The notes below the pieces were generated by a model. That model saw nothing but the letters and a program-made list of their open reading frames with translations, did not search any database and was not told where the DNA came from. The translations under genes were made by a program, and so were the position numbers. This document shows positions 15,925 to 23,833 of a stretch of 64,000 nucleotides of DNA, piece by piece; positions within the stretch are counted from its first letter, which is position 1, and each line of letters starts with the position of its first letter. The stretch comes from Mesorhizobium erdmanii USDA 3471 (GTDB taxonomy: Bacteria; Pseudomonadota; Alphaproteobacteria; Rhizobiales; Rhizobiaceae): the NCBI RefSeq assembly GCF_000472705.1, contig NZ_AXAE01000012.1, positions 145,716-209,715 on the forward strand. Direction: 5' to 3'.

Positions 15925-16152
15925 ATGGCTGGAAAGCTCGCAACTTACTTGACAGATATCGCCAAAGACCACGCTAAAATGACCACCTTCAAGGCGGACC
16001 CTTATAGCGCGATGAACGGTGCTGGCCTGTCAGACAAGGAAATCACTGCTGTTCTGAGCAAGAAACCTGAACTGATCAGCCAGGCGATCGGAGGCCGGGG
16101 CGGCCTTGCCGCGGCGGATGCAGATACCACGGTCGTCGTCGTGGTTCTCTGA
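15925..16152 (+). CDS. Borosin-type RiPP precursor peptide
   Basis: The 75-residue protein has a helical N-terminal domain (about residues 1-55: YLTDIAKDHAKMTTFKADPY, then AGLSDKEITAVLSKKPEL) with the layout of the borosin-binding domain of split borosin precursors such as SonA (short helices, an F-x-x-DP turn, then GLxxxEI). A Gly/Ala-rich linker (GGRGGLAAADAD) leads to a hydrophobic C-terminal tail TTVVVVVL, the probable core whose backbone amides are methylated. It ends without a follower. The methyltransferase lies directly downstream. The ATG at 15925 follows GAGGGAAG. The AT-rich surroundings hint at transfer. The family comparison is from memory, not a search. Confidence 0.78.
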   Translation: MAGKLATYLTDIAKDHAKMTTFKADPYSAMNGAGLSDKEITAVLSKKPELISQAIGGRGGLAAADADTTVVVVVL

Positions 16153-16171
16153 CTGTTTTCGAACGACGACA

Positions 16172-16191
16172 GCTTCCTAGAAGCAGTTTTT
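16172..16191 (+). terminator. Weak hairpin between precursor and methyltransferase
   Basis: GCTTC/GAAGC with a 3-base loop is followed by AGTTTTT. It could partly end transcription after the precursor, so that more peptide than enzyme is made, as in many RiPP operons. The stem is short. Confidence 0.35.
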
Positions 16192-16349
16192 GGCCCGTAC
16201 AAGCCTATCGGAATTGCACTCGAACACTGTGTGCGGGCCAGCTTTCAACCAAAGGTCAGCGCTACCGCCCGTCGAGACCGACTTGGTTGGTTATAGTTTC
16301 TCGCCAGGGTTTTGTACCAACGTGTGCATCCGCACCACAGGAGGTCATT

Positions 16350-17222
16350 GTGAAACAGATCGCTTCCGGCGAATTAATCGTCGTCGGTACCGGCATCGGA
16401 CTGGCGGGGAACATGACGGCCTCGACGGAATCCATCATCATTCAGGCGGAGAAGCTACTGTATGTCGTGGCAGACGTGGCAACCGCCGCCTACCTCGAGC
16501 AGTTGAACAGCACGGCGGAATCCATTTATTCCCTGTATGACGAGAGTCTTGACAGGATCGACACCTATTACAAGATGACCGAATGCATATTAGGCCATGT
16601 CCGGGCCGGGCTAAAAACGTGCGCCGCCTTTTACGGGCACCCCGGCATCTTCGTCTTCCCGGCTCACGAGGCCGTCCTGAGGGCCCGGGCGGAAGGCTAT
16701 CGTGCCGAAATGAAGGCGGCCGTTTCAGCCGAAGATTGCCTTTTTGCCGATCTTGGCATCGATCCTGGGCGCGTCGGCTGCCAGTCATTCGAGGCAACCG
16801 ACTTTCTGGTGTATGATCGCATCTTCGATCCGAACAGCCTGCTCGTCCTGTGGCAGGTCGGGGTTATCGGCCAAATCGGATTTCGCAGGCAGTTCCCTAT
16901 CGGACACAATATCGAAGTGCTCAAAGAAGCGCTTCGTGCGCATTATCCAGCGGATCATCACGTAATTGTCTACGAGGCAAGTGTGCTGCCGGTATGCGAC
17001 CCCATCATTCGCCCGTTCCGCCTTGACAAGCTGGACCCCAGCGCGTTGTCGCCGATCTCGACACTCGTCGTGCCTCCGCTGTCGAGCCGGCGCGGCCCTA
17101 ACATCGATATAGTTCGCAGACTGGATATCCCGGAACGCTATATTCTGAAGCGAGCAGAGGATCCGTCACTATACGATCCGGCAAAGCCGGGCGCGCTCGT
17201 AGACTGGCCGGCAACGGTCTGA
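16350..17222 (+). CDS. Split borosin peptide alpha-N-methyltransferase
   Basis: The 290-residue SAM enzyme has a tetrapyrrole-methylase fold: VVGTGIGLAGNMTASTES (residues 11-28), FYGHPGIFVFPAHEA (94-108) and SAEDCLFADLGIDPGRVG (126-143), then CQSFEATDFLVYDR. These blocks are typical of borosin methyltransferases (OphMA, SonM), which methylate backbone amides of a peptide. Tyr63, Arg69, Tyr73 and Tyr95 have the same spacing as the catalytic Tyr66, Arg72, Tyr76 and Tyr98 that I recall for OphA. The precursor is a separate gene 197 bases upstream, making this a split system. The GTG at 16350 has AGGAGG five bases upstream. Confidence 0.85.
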   Translation: MKQIASGELIVVGTGIGLAGNMTASTESIIIQAEKLLYVVADVATAAYLEQLNSTAESIYSLYDESLDRIDTYYKMTECILGHVRAGLKTCAAFYGHPGIFVFPAHEAVLRARAEGYRAEMKAAVSAEDCLFADLGIDPGRVGCQSFEATDFLVYDRIFDPNSLLVLWQVGVIGQIGFRRQFPIGHNIEVLKEALRAHYPADHHVIVYEASVLPVCDPIIRPFRLDKLDPSALSPISTLVVPPLSSRRGPNIDIVRRLDIPERYILKRAEDPSLYDPAKPGALVDWPATV

Positions 17223-17400
17223 TGGTAGATCGGTTGGGACGATTTCGAAGCCAGTAGTGTCGAAAAGGGACCGCTACCGGACAGGTATGAGTCAAAAAAT
17301 GACAAGACCCGCCGGACAGGTCCACCGGGTTCGGAACCGAACGTCGGCATCGAGCGTCCCCGGATTTCACCGCATCGGGATTGACGCCAGAAGACCAGGA

Positions 17401-17424
17401 GTGGGCCCGGCAACAACGGGCCCG
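17401..17424. terminator. Hairpin between convergent genes
   Basis: GGGCCCG and CGGGCCC (17403-17423) pair around a 7-base loop. It lies 180 bases after the methyltransferase and 45 bases beyond the end of the leftward membrane protein gene, so it may serve both. Confidence 0.5.
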
Positions 17425-17467
17425 CTCCGCTTTCTGGCACTTGCCTCTTCAGCTCTGGGCGTGCGGC

Positions 17468-17965
17468 TCATTCCTTGGCCGGCTCTTCGTAGATGCCGAT
17501 GATCAGCAGCCACGCGCCCGAAATGAGGAAGGCGAACAAAACGATGGTTCCAAGGGCCGCGATGTAAAGCCCTATGCCGCGTCCGAGAACCAGCAGAAAC
17601 GCGCCGATGACTTCGGCGAGGTAGCACACCGTGCCGCCCGCGAGCCGGGGCACGGTCAGCCCGATGGAGCTCATCCCCGACTTGATGGCGACGACATAGC
17701 CTCTGACAAAGATGAAGGTCGCGACGACCCATAGCAAAAGCCATTCGAGGCCGAGTGTTAGAAGATACTGACCGCCCAGAAGCGCTAGGCTGCAGGCCAT
17801 GAAAATCGCACTGAAGCCTGACAGCATATTGATGGCCCGGTTCTTGTGCGTCGTGTTGCGGACTATGCGTTCGGGATTGATCGAGATGGCGACGAAGATC
17901 AACCCGGCCAGCCCCGCCGCGCCGCCGCCCACCATGATGAAGAAATTGGTCCATTGATCCAACAT
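17468..17965 (-). CDS. Small integral membrane protein
   Basis: The 165-residue protein has about five hydrophobic segments: GGGAAGLAGLIFVAISI, an AIFMACSLALLGGQYLLTL stretch, LLLWVVATFIFVRGYV, AEVIGAFLLVLGRGIGLYIA and a final LFAFLISGAWLLIIGIY. Short charged loops lie between them (INPERIVRNTTHKNR). No transporter or enzyme motif is seen. It converges with the borosin methyltransferase, and nothing ties the two functionally. It is likely a conserved rhizobial inner-membrane protein of unknown role. Confidence 0.72.
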   Translation of the reverse strand: MLDQWTNFFIMVGGGAAGLAGLIFVAISINPERIVRNTTHKNRAINMLSGFSAIFMACSLALLGGQYLLTLGLEWLLLWVVATFIFVRGYVVAIKSGMSSIGLTVPRLAGGTVCYLAEVIGAFLLVLGRGIGLYIAALGTIVLFAFLISGAWLLIIGIYEEPAKE

Positions 17966-18291
17966 GACTTGCCCCTCAGGCCCGCGCTTCAGGCGGCTCG
18001 ACGGACGCGCAGGCTAGCATAGCTGCGTTCTCCAACTCCACGGTGCGAGACAGCCAATTGTGAGGTTCCGTAATTTGCCCGACGGGCCCGGGATCTTGCG
18101 GCTTGGCGGTGCCCATCATCGAGCAATCAAAACCTGCCGAAATGGATGGCTGCTTTGGCTGGCGCTTCACCCGAAAACGGACCGACCGCTTCCGGCCCCC
18201 TGCGAGAGGGCCATGCGTAACTCTCTAGCGGTCGCCAATGGCCCTTTTCCGACCTTCCAATTTTTCACGAGATGCCAAGCAGCCACCCGCA
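17966..18291. other. Intergenic region upstream of minC
   Basis: This non-coding gap of about 330 bases lies between the divergent membrane protein and minC. Apart from the CtrA box at its right end I see no gene. A palindromic GC stretch GACGGGCCCGGGATC lies near 18079. Promoters of both flanking genes should lie here. Confidence 0.4.
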
Positions 18292-18306
18292 TTAACCATT
18301 CGTTAA
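18292..18306 (+). promoter_or_regulatory. CtrA binding site before minCDE
   Basis: TTAACCATTCGTTAA is an exact TTAA-N7-TTAA match to the CtrA consensus, 46 bases upstream of the minC start. In Sinorhizobium the min operon is known to be CtrA-controlled, which supports function here. Confidence 0.75.
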
Positions 18307-18351
18307 CCATTCCCTCGCTAGCGTTTACCTCTCAGTAAGGATTCGCCAGCC

Positions 18352-19200
18352 GTGACCTTTGCCGCTCCCCTCGAGGCCAAATCCATTCGCTTTCGCGCCC
18401 GCTCTTTCGTCGCTTTCACGCTGACGCCGGAGGCGCCGATTTCTGACTGGCTGGAGGGGCTGGATCACTGGATCGGCAATTCGCCGGGGTATTTTTCCGG
18501 GCGGCCGGTGGTGCTCGATCTCAACATGCTGAAGCCTGGCGCGGACGAGATCGCTTTGCTGGTCGCTTCGCTCGGTGGGCGCGGTATCAGGGTCTATGCC
18601 ATCGAGCTCGACGGCGCCTCGCTCGGGCCGGAGCTGCCGCCACTGCTTTGCGGCGCCAAGGAGGCGACGACCGACGGCCTGCTGCCGCAGCCGGGCCGCA
18701 AGGGCAAGATCGATGCCGCCGATGAGGCCGGCAAGGCCGAAGCGGTGTTTACGGAACGCGGCAAGGACGGCAAGAAGCTCGATGAGGGCAAGGCGGAGGC
18801 TGGCAAGGCCGAGGTTGGCAAGGGCAAAGCGGTCAAGGCGACGGAGGCTGGTGCGGCGGAAACGGTTCAGGCCGGCACGCTGATGATCAAGTCGCCGATC
18901 CGCTCGGGCCAGTCGGTCTTTCATCCGCATGGCGATGTCATCGTGCTCGGCTCGGTCGCTTCGGGCTCGGAAATCATCGCGGCTGGCTCCATCCATGTCT
19001 ACGGTACGCTGCGCGGCCGCGCCATCGCGGGTTCGCAGGGCGACCGGTCGGCGCGCATCTTCTGCCGCCGCAACGAGGCGGAGATGATCTCGGTCGACGG
19101 CTGGTACACGACGGCGGAAGAGATGGACGGCGTCTCGCGCGGCAAGGCGGTGCAGGCCTTCCTCGAAGGCGACATGCTTGCCGTCGTGCCGCTGAACTAG
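18352..19200 (+). CDS. minC: Septum site-determining protein MinC
   Basis: The 282-residue FtsZ-assembly inhibitor is delivered to the membrane by MinD. The N-terminal domain (about 8-100, SIRFRARSFVAFTLTPEAP) and the C-terminal beta-helix domain (about 173-280, SGQSVFHPHGDVIVLG, AAGSIHVYGTLRGRAIAG, AQ/G-rich turns) are both intact. Between them is an unusually long, lysine/alanine/glycine-rich linker (about 105-172) with degenerate GKAEAGKAEVGKG-type repeats. It starts at a GTG with AAGGA upstream and is first in the minCDE operon behind a CtrA box. Confidence 0.92.
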   Translation: MTFAAPLEAKSIRFRARSFVAFTLTPEAPISDWLEGLDHWIGNSPGYFSGRPVVLDLNMLKPGADEIALLVASLGGRGIRVYAIELDGASLGPELPPLLCGAKEATTDGLLPQPGRKGKIDAADEAGKAEAVFTERGKDGKKLDEGKAEAGKAEVGKGKAVKATEAGAAETVQAGTLMIKSPIRSGQSVFHPHGDVIVLGSVASGSEIIAAGSIHVYGTLRGRAIAGSQGDRSARIFCRRNEAEMISVDGWYTTAEEMDGVSRGKAVQAFLEGDMLAVVPLN

Positions 19201-19346
19201 GGCGGCACGATGGAACCCCCCTTTTTTCCCGCTCCTGCCGCCCCGCAAGGTTCGGACCGGCTTGGCGTGGGATTATCGACAGGTTTTGACGGATACCGGT
19301 GCGCGAGCACGGCACAACAACAACAATCGGCGCAGGAGGCTTTTTC

Positions 19347-20162
19347 ATGGGCAAGGTAGTGGTGGTCACTTCGGGCAAGGGGGGCGTCGGCAAGACCACC
19401 TCGACGGCGGCGCTCGGTGCCGCCGTGGCCAAGACCGGCAAGAAGGTGGCGCTGGTCGATTTCGACGTCGGCCTGCGCAACCTCGACCTGATCATGGGCG
19501 CCGAGCGCCGCGTGGTGTTCGACCTCGTCAACGTCATCCAGGGCACGGCGAAGCTGTCGCAAGCGCTGATCCGCGACAAGCGGGTCGACACGCTGTTCCT
19601 GCTGCCGGCCTCGCAGACGCGCGACAAGGACGCGCTGACGGAAGAGGGCGTCGGCGAGGTCATCGACAAGCTGCGCTCGGTGTTCGACTATGTGTTCTGC
19701 GACAGCCCGGCCGGCATCGAGCGCGGCGCGCAGCTCGCCATGCGCTTTGCCGACGAGGCGGTCATCGTCACCAATCCGGAAGTGTCGTCGGTGCGCGATT
19801 CCGACCGCATCATCGGCCTGCTCGACGCCCGCACCATGCGCGCCGAACAGGGCGAGCAGATCGCCAAGCACGTGCTGGTCACCCGCTACGACGCGGCGCG
19901 GGCCGCGCGGGGTGAAATGCTCAGCATCGACGACGTGCTGGAAATCCTGTCGGTGCCGCTGCTCGGCATCATTCCCGAGAGCCAGGATGTGCTGCGCGCC
20001 TCCAACCTCGGTTCGCCGGTGACGCTGTCGGAACCACTCAACACGGCCGCCAAGGCCTATCTGGAAGCGGCACGAAGGCTGGAAGGCGAAGACCTGCCGG
20101 TCATCGTGCCCTTCGAACGCAAGGGCTTCCTCGACAGGCTGCTCGGAAGGAGGGCCGCATGA
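19347..20162 (+). CDS. minD: Septum site-determining ATPase MinD
   Basis: The 271-residue ParA-type ATPase has the deviant Walker A motif KGGVGKTT (11-18, signature Lys11), [14 protein letters not shown] and the switch region [11 protein letters not shown]. The C-terminal amphipathic helix ([10 protein letters not shown]) is the membrane-targeting sequence. It binds MinC and oscillates with MinE to keep FtsZ rings at midcell. AGGAGG lies seven bases before the ATG, and its stop overlaps minE (ATGA). Confidence 0.95.
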   Translation: MGKVVVVTSGKGGVGKTTSTAALGAAVAKTGKKVALVDFDVGLRNLDLIMGAERRVVFDLVNVIQGTAKLSQALIRDKRVDTLFLLPASQTRDKDALTEEGVGEVIDKLRSVFDYVFCDSPAGIERGAQLAMRFADEAVIVTNPEVSSVRDSDRIIGLLDARTMRAEQGEQIAKHVLVTRYDAARAARGEMLSIDDVLEILSVPLLGIIPESQDVLRASNLGSPVTLSEPLNTAAKAYLEAARRLEGEDLPVIVPFERKGFLDRLLGRRAA

Positions 20163-20431
20163 GCATTCTCGACCTCTTCAAGCGGCGCACCAGCGCGCCG
20201 GTGGCGCGCGAGCGGCTGCAAGTGCTGCTCGCCTATGAGCGCCGCAGCCGTGGCCAGCCCGATCTCGTCTCCGTCCTGCGCGAGGAGATCCTGGCGGTGA
20301 TCGCCAAGCACGTGCAGATCGACCAGGATTATCTGCAGGTCTCGATGGACCGCGGCGAGACCATGTCGACGCTGGAAATCGACATCCAGATCCCCAACAA
20401 GAGCGCCGTGCCGCTGGCGATGGCGGGCTAG
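20159..20431 (+). CDS. minE: Cell division topological specificity factor MinE
   Basis: The 90-residue protein starts [10 protein letters not shown] (membrane-binding N-terminus), then has the MinD-activating helix [18 protein letters not shown] and the dimer domain ([20 protein letters not shown]). It stimulates MinD ATPase and creates the pole-to-pole pattern. It is translationally coupled to minD. The C-terminus is slightly extended with [13 protein letters not shown]. Confidence 0.94.
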   Translation: MSILDLFKRRTSAPVARERLQVLLAYERRSRGQPDLVSVLREEILAVIAKHVQIDQDYLQVSMDRGETMSTLEIDIQIPNKSAVPLAMAG

Positions 20432-20511
20432 CGCCGACGCCTTTCCTCGCCCCTTGGGGGGCTAGGTTCTGCCAGGTTTGCGCGGCGAGGTATTTCAAAT
20501 GCCGAGCCAGG

Positions 20512-20669
20512 CGCCCCCCTCTGTCCTGCCGGACATCTCCCCCACTAGGGGGGAGATTGGCTGTCATCGCGGCCTTCGCTAATCGGCTACGTTGAAAGAC
20601 AAGCGGCGAGATAGAGGCTACTGATCTCCCCCCTAGTGGGGGAGATGGCCGGCAGGCCAGAGGGGGGCG
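20512..20669. repeat. Large inverted-repeat element (family A)
   Basis: Left arm 20512-20557 and right arm 20624-20669 are inverted copies of about 46 bases. Each has a small inner palindrome (CTCCCCCACTAGGGGGGAG) and the outer block CCTGCCGGACATCTCCCCC. The loop is about 66 bases. A related element lies at 42768, and its outer block recurs in the hairpin at 13554. It is typical of rhizobial intergenic palindromic repeats. Confidence 0.78.
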
Positions 20670-21009
20670 TGCCCCGCCGACATTGCCTTTTCACACCGGT
20701 CAAACACCACCGTCTGCGCCAGCCCACCACCCTGGCGGTTCTCCAGCGTCACCGTCCCCCATAGCGCTCGATGATTTCCTTGGCGATGGCCAGACCGGGC
20801 GGCGGTGCGGAGGGGAGGCCGGCGCCGCATCCGGAGAGTGAGCTGATGGGCGCCGGCCAAGGCGGATCGACAGGTCCGCCGCGAAGGCAAGATAGTGCTG
20901 GCGTGCACTGAATGGCATTGGTGCGATCGCGCAGGGTTGCCATGGCCGCGTCCCCGGCCTCTGATTCGGACGGCCGAAGGCCGTACCCGGAATCGCTGCC
21001 CGGACCTCG
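20670..21009. other. Intergenic region with kinase remnant
   Basis: Between the repeat and the ABC exporter stop, only the histidine kinase remnant listed at 20701 is recognisable. The last 215 bases show no homology I can name and no credible gene. Confidence 0.4.
20701..20793 (-). pseudogene. Histidine kinase C-terminal fragment
   Basis: These 93 bases match the 3' end of the kinase gene at 26754 at about nine of ten positions, encoding pieces of LAIAKEIIERYGG and GGGLAQTVVF. A one-base deletion near 20754 breaks the frame, and nothing of the rest of the kinase is present. It lies directly beside the palindromic element. Confidence 0.72.
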
Positions 21010-22794
21010 TCAATCCTGCGGTTCATGCTGGTAAAGCTCGTCCATGGTAAGCGATGCCAGGGCGCCGAAAGGCGCCTGCTTTTTGACCCGGCCGCCGCTC
21101 AGGATCACCACGTCGTCGCAGAACGAGATCGTGCTGTGGTGGTGGCTGATGACGATGGTCGCGCGGCGGCCGGCTCTCGACTTCAGGGTCTCGACAATGG
21201 CCGCTTCCGACAGCCCGTCCACCGCATTTGTGGCTTCGTCCAGGATGAGCAGATCGGGATCGCGCACCAGGGCCCTGGCCAGTGCGATCCGCTGCCTCTG
21301 TCCCGCCGACAGGTTGACACCTCTGTAGCCGACGAGTGTCTTGTAGCCCTCAGGCAGCCGTTCGATGAATTCATGCGCTTCGGCCAGTCTTGCGGCGCGC
21401 TCGGCGTCGCCGCCGGTGGCCGCGTCCTGCCCGTAGGTTATGTTCTCAAAAATGGTGCCATCGACCAGTTCCAGCTCCTGGCTGGCCAGTGCGATGTGCC
21501 GCCGCCATTGGCTGGCGTCGATCCGGTCGAGTGGCGATCCATCGACGAGGATCCTGCCGGTGTCCGGTTCCACGAAGCGGCACAGCAGATTGACGATCGT
21601 CGTTTTGCCGGCGCCAGAGCGACCGATCAGCGCCGTCGAGCGGCCGCCGCGGATTTCGAACGTCGCCGCATGCAGCACAACTTCACGCCGGTCCGTGCTG
21701 GAATAGGTGAACGTCACGTCATCGAACTTGATGCCTTGGCGCAAACCGTGGAACGGCCCGTCGCCTTGCGGCGGCCTGGGCTTGCCTGTGGGATCCAGCA
21801 TCCATGTCACCTCTTCAAGCGATCCGCTGAGGCCCTGCAACTGGCTCCACGAGCCTTGCAAGGCCCGCATGTGCGGCTGCAGTCGGTAAAGCAGGATGAC
21901 GAAGGCGATGATCAGCGGGAAACTCACTTGCGCGTACCAGGCGCCGATCACCACCGCCAGAAACAGCATGGCGTGGAGAACCTCCGTCAGCGGCGGCAAC
22001 GCTCCCTGGCGGACCTGCAGGACGAAGGAGGCGTGGCGAACCGCATCGGATGCCGTGTCGAATATCGCCTTCTCCCGGCTCTCCTGTCCGAAGATGCGGA
22101 TCAGGCGTCCGGCATGCACCAGATGGAGCATCTGCGAGGCGAGGTGGCCGTTGCGCGAAGCGACGCTGCGGCTCGGCTCTTTCAGATTGGCCGAGAGGAC
22201 GGCGTGCGCGAGCTGGACGAGCGCCAGTCCGAGCGTGACCAACAGCGTCATGCGCCACGACAGCAGGAGCAGGAAAGCCAGCAGGATGATGGCGGCCGAT
22301 GCGCTGACGATGGCCGACAGCATGATCTGGATCGCATCCGATGCGCGCCAGGATTCGTTGGAAATGATGTTGAGCAGCCGTCCGGGACTCTGCCGCAGGA
22401 AGAATGGGTAGCCGACCCGCAAGAGCTGCTCCGACAGTGCGCCGCGGATCGAATGACTTGCCTTGCCAGAGATGAAAGTCGTCAGCAGCGTGTTGGCGAA
22501 GGCGAAAACGTTCTTCAGGATGATCGAGCCGAGGATGGCGACCGAAATGGCGGCAAGCCGGTCGCGCTCGCTCAAGCCTGATCCGATTTGCTGGAGGACC
22601 GCGGAGAAACCGGCCATTCCCGCCGCATCCCCGTGTCCCATGATGATGCCCAGCAACGGGATGATCAGGCCGATGCCGAACCCTTCGAGCACGGCGCTCA
22701 CCAGCCCGAGAACCACCACGGCCGGAAGCAGGCGCAGTTGCCGCTTTCCGAACGTGCGGAACAGCATCGGCAGGCTAGGCGGAAGCAATGGCAT
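21010..22794 (-). CDS. ABC exporter, membrane and ATPase domains fused (MsbA-like)
   Basis: The 594-residue half-transporter has six membrane segments in residues 20-305, then a nucleotide-binding domain: Walker A GRSGAGKTT (391-399), Q-loop Gln439, signature LSAGQ (495-499), Walker B LLILDE (515-520) and H-loop His550/551. The family exports lipids, glycans or peptides as a homodimer. It is the last gene of a leftward run behind two glycosyltransferases and an acyltransferase, so it probably exports a glycolipid or polysaccharide intermediate made by them. Confidence 0.86.
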   Translation of the reverse strand: MPLLPPSLPMLFRTFGKRQLRLLPAVVVLGLVSAVLEGFGIGLIIPLLGIIMGHGDAAGMAGFSAVLQQIGSGLSERDRLAAISVAILGSIILKNVFAFANTLLTTFISGKASHSIRGALSEQLLRVGYPFFLRQSPGRLLNIISNESWRASDAIQIMLSAIVSASAAIILLAFLLLLSWRMTLLVTLGLALVQLAHAVLSANLKEPSRSVASRNGHLASQMLHLVHAGRLIRIFGQESREKAIFDTASDAVRHASFVLQVRQGALPPLTEVLHAMLFLAVVIGAWYAQVSFPLIIAFVILLYRLQPHMRALQGSWSQLQGLSGSLEEVTWMLDPTGKPRPPQGDGPFHGLRQGIKFDDVTFTYSSTDRREVVLHAATFEIRGGRSTALIGRSGAGKTTIVNLLCRFVEPDTGRILVDGSPLDRIDASQWRRHIALASQELELVDGTIFENITYGQDAATGGDAERAARLAEAHEFIERLPEGYKTLVGYRGVNLSAGQRQRIALARALVRDPDLLILDEATNAVDGLSEAAIVETLKSRAGRRATIVISHHHSTISFCDDVVILSGGRVKKQAPFGALASLTMDELYQHEPQD

Positions 22795-22803
22795 CAGAGC
22801 GGT

Positions 22804-23829
22804 TCACCTCGTTTGGGCATCTGCTTGTTGATCCTGCCACACCGGCTCGGCCCGCGGACGCCTCGCCAGCTGGAGAACCGCGAATCTGGCCGCGCCGAGC
22901 AAATTCATGGCGACGATCGGCCAGTGCGGCAGATTGAGTTCACGATCGAACGCAGGCCCGCCCGCCAATTCCCGGAAAGCCCCTCTCGCGGCCCAGTAGA
23001 AATGGCGAAGCAGCCAGGGCGCATGGCGACCATGTTTCAGGCAGAGCCCGCCATTGCCCAGGCTGTAGTCACGGTGGAGCTTTTCGATGGCTTTGCGATC
23101 CCGCCGGCCGTGATGATGGAATATCGTCATGTCCGGCACATACTCGACCGCGATGCCGAGCAACGCCGCTCGCACGAGGTAGTCGGTATCCTCCGCCGAC
23201 CGCAATGGCCCGCCCGCGCCGAAGCGTTCGTCGAAATAGCCGATACGGGCCGCGACATCGCGGTGCATCGTCATGTTGCAGCCCAGCACAAAACCGCCGG
23301 GGTGAACATCTGGCGTCAGCCGCTCGCGCACCCGCGACCGCTTGATCGTGAACGGCAAATCCCTGGGGTCGCCCAGCTCGACACGGCCTCCCCGGATAAG
23401 CCACTGTTCCCCGGACGAATAATGTCGCTCCAGATCGCTGAGATAGTCGCAATGCACCGCGCAATCATCATCGACGAAGACCAGCACTCGGCCCCGCGCG
23501 CGCCTCAACCCGGCGTTGCGGGCAGCCGCCAATCCGGGGCGTGGCTCGCAAACGGGCGTCAGTGGAATGTCCGACGTGTCGGCGATGCTGGCCAGGCGTT
23601 CCGCCGTGCGGTCGCTCGAGCCATTGTCGACGACGACCAGCTCGGCCGCGAAGCCGGCATGGGCGCGGCACGCGGCCTGCACCGACTTGATGCAGGCCTC
23701 GAGCACCGTAACGCGGTTGCGCGTGCAGATGATGAAGCTGACTTCCGGCGCCACTCGTTCCGGTCGCGGCACGGCGCCAAGCACCGTCGAACGATCGCGC
23801 CGCGCAGCTTGGTGGGCTTTGACGGTCAT
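22804..23829 (-). CDS. Glycosyltransferase family 2
   Basis: The 341-residue protein has a GT-A domain: VSFIICTRNR, the nucleotide-binding VVVDNGSSDRTAE and the metal-binding VLVFVDDDCAVH, with acceptor-site RSAEDTDYLVRAAL. It adds a sugar from a nucleotide-sugar donor. The C-terminus carries a hydrophobic segment (LLGAARFAVLQLA) that may attach it to the membrane. The start at 23829 follows the upstream glycosyltransferase stop by four bases, so translation is coupled. The ABC exporter begins nine bases after its stop. Confidence 0.84.
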   Translation of the reverse strand: MTVKAHQAARRDRSTVLGAVPRPERVAPEVSFIICTRNRVTVLEACIKSVQAACRAHAGFAAELVVVDNGSSDRTAERLASIADTSDIPLTPVCEPRPGLAAARNAGLRRARGRVLVFVDDDCAVHCDYLSDLERHYSSGEQWLIRGGRVELGDPRDLPFTIKRSRVRERLTPDVHPGGFVLGCNMTMHRDVAARIGYFDERFGAGGPLRSAEDTDYLVRAALLGIAVEYVPDMTIFHHHGRRDRKAIEKLHRDYSLGNGGLCLKHGRHAPWLLRHFYWAARGAFRELAGGPAFDRELNLPHWPIVAMNLLGAARFAVLQLARRPRAEPVWQDQQADAQTR

Positions 23830-23833
23830 CCCT

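Noticed and set aside
17287-17502. Small plus-strand open frame after the borosin methyltransferase, considered as a second peptide
   Set aside because: It reads through the terminator hairpin and into the end of the membrane protein gene, with no precursor-like features.
20512-20669. Inverted repeats considered as transposon ends
   Set aside because: There is no transposase between or near them and the loop is only about 66 bases; they fit extragenic palindromic repeats better.
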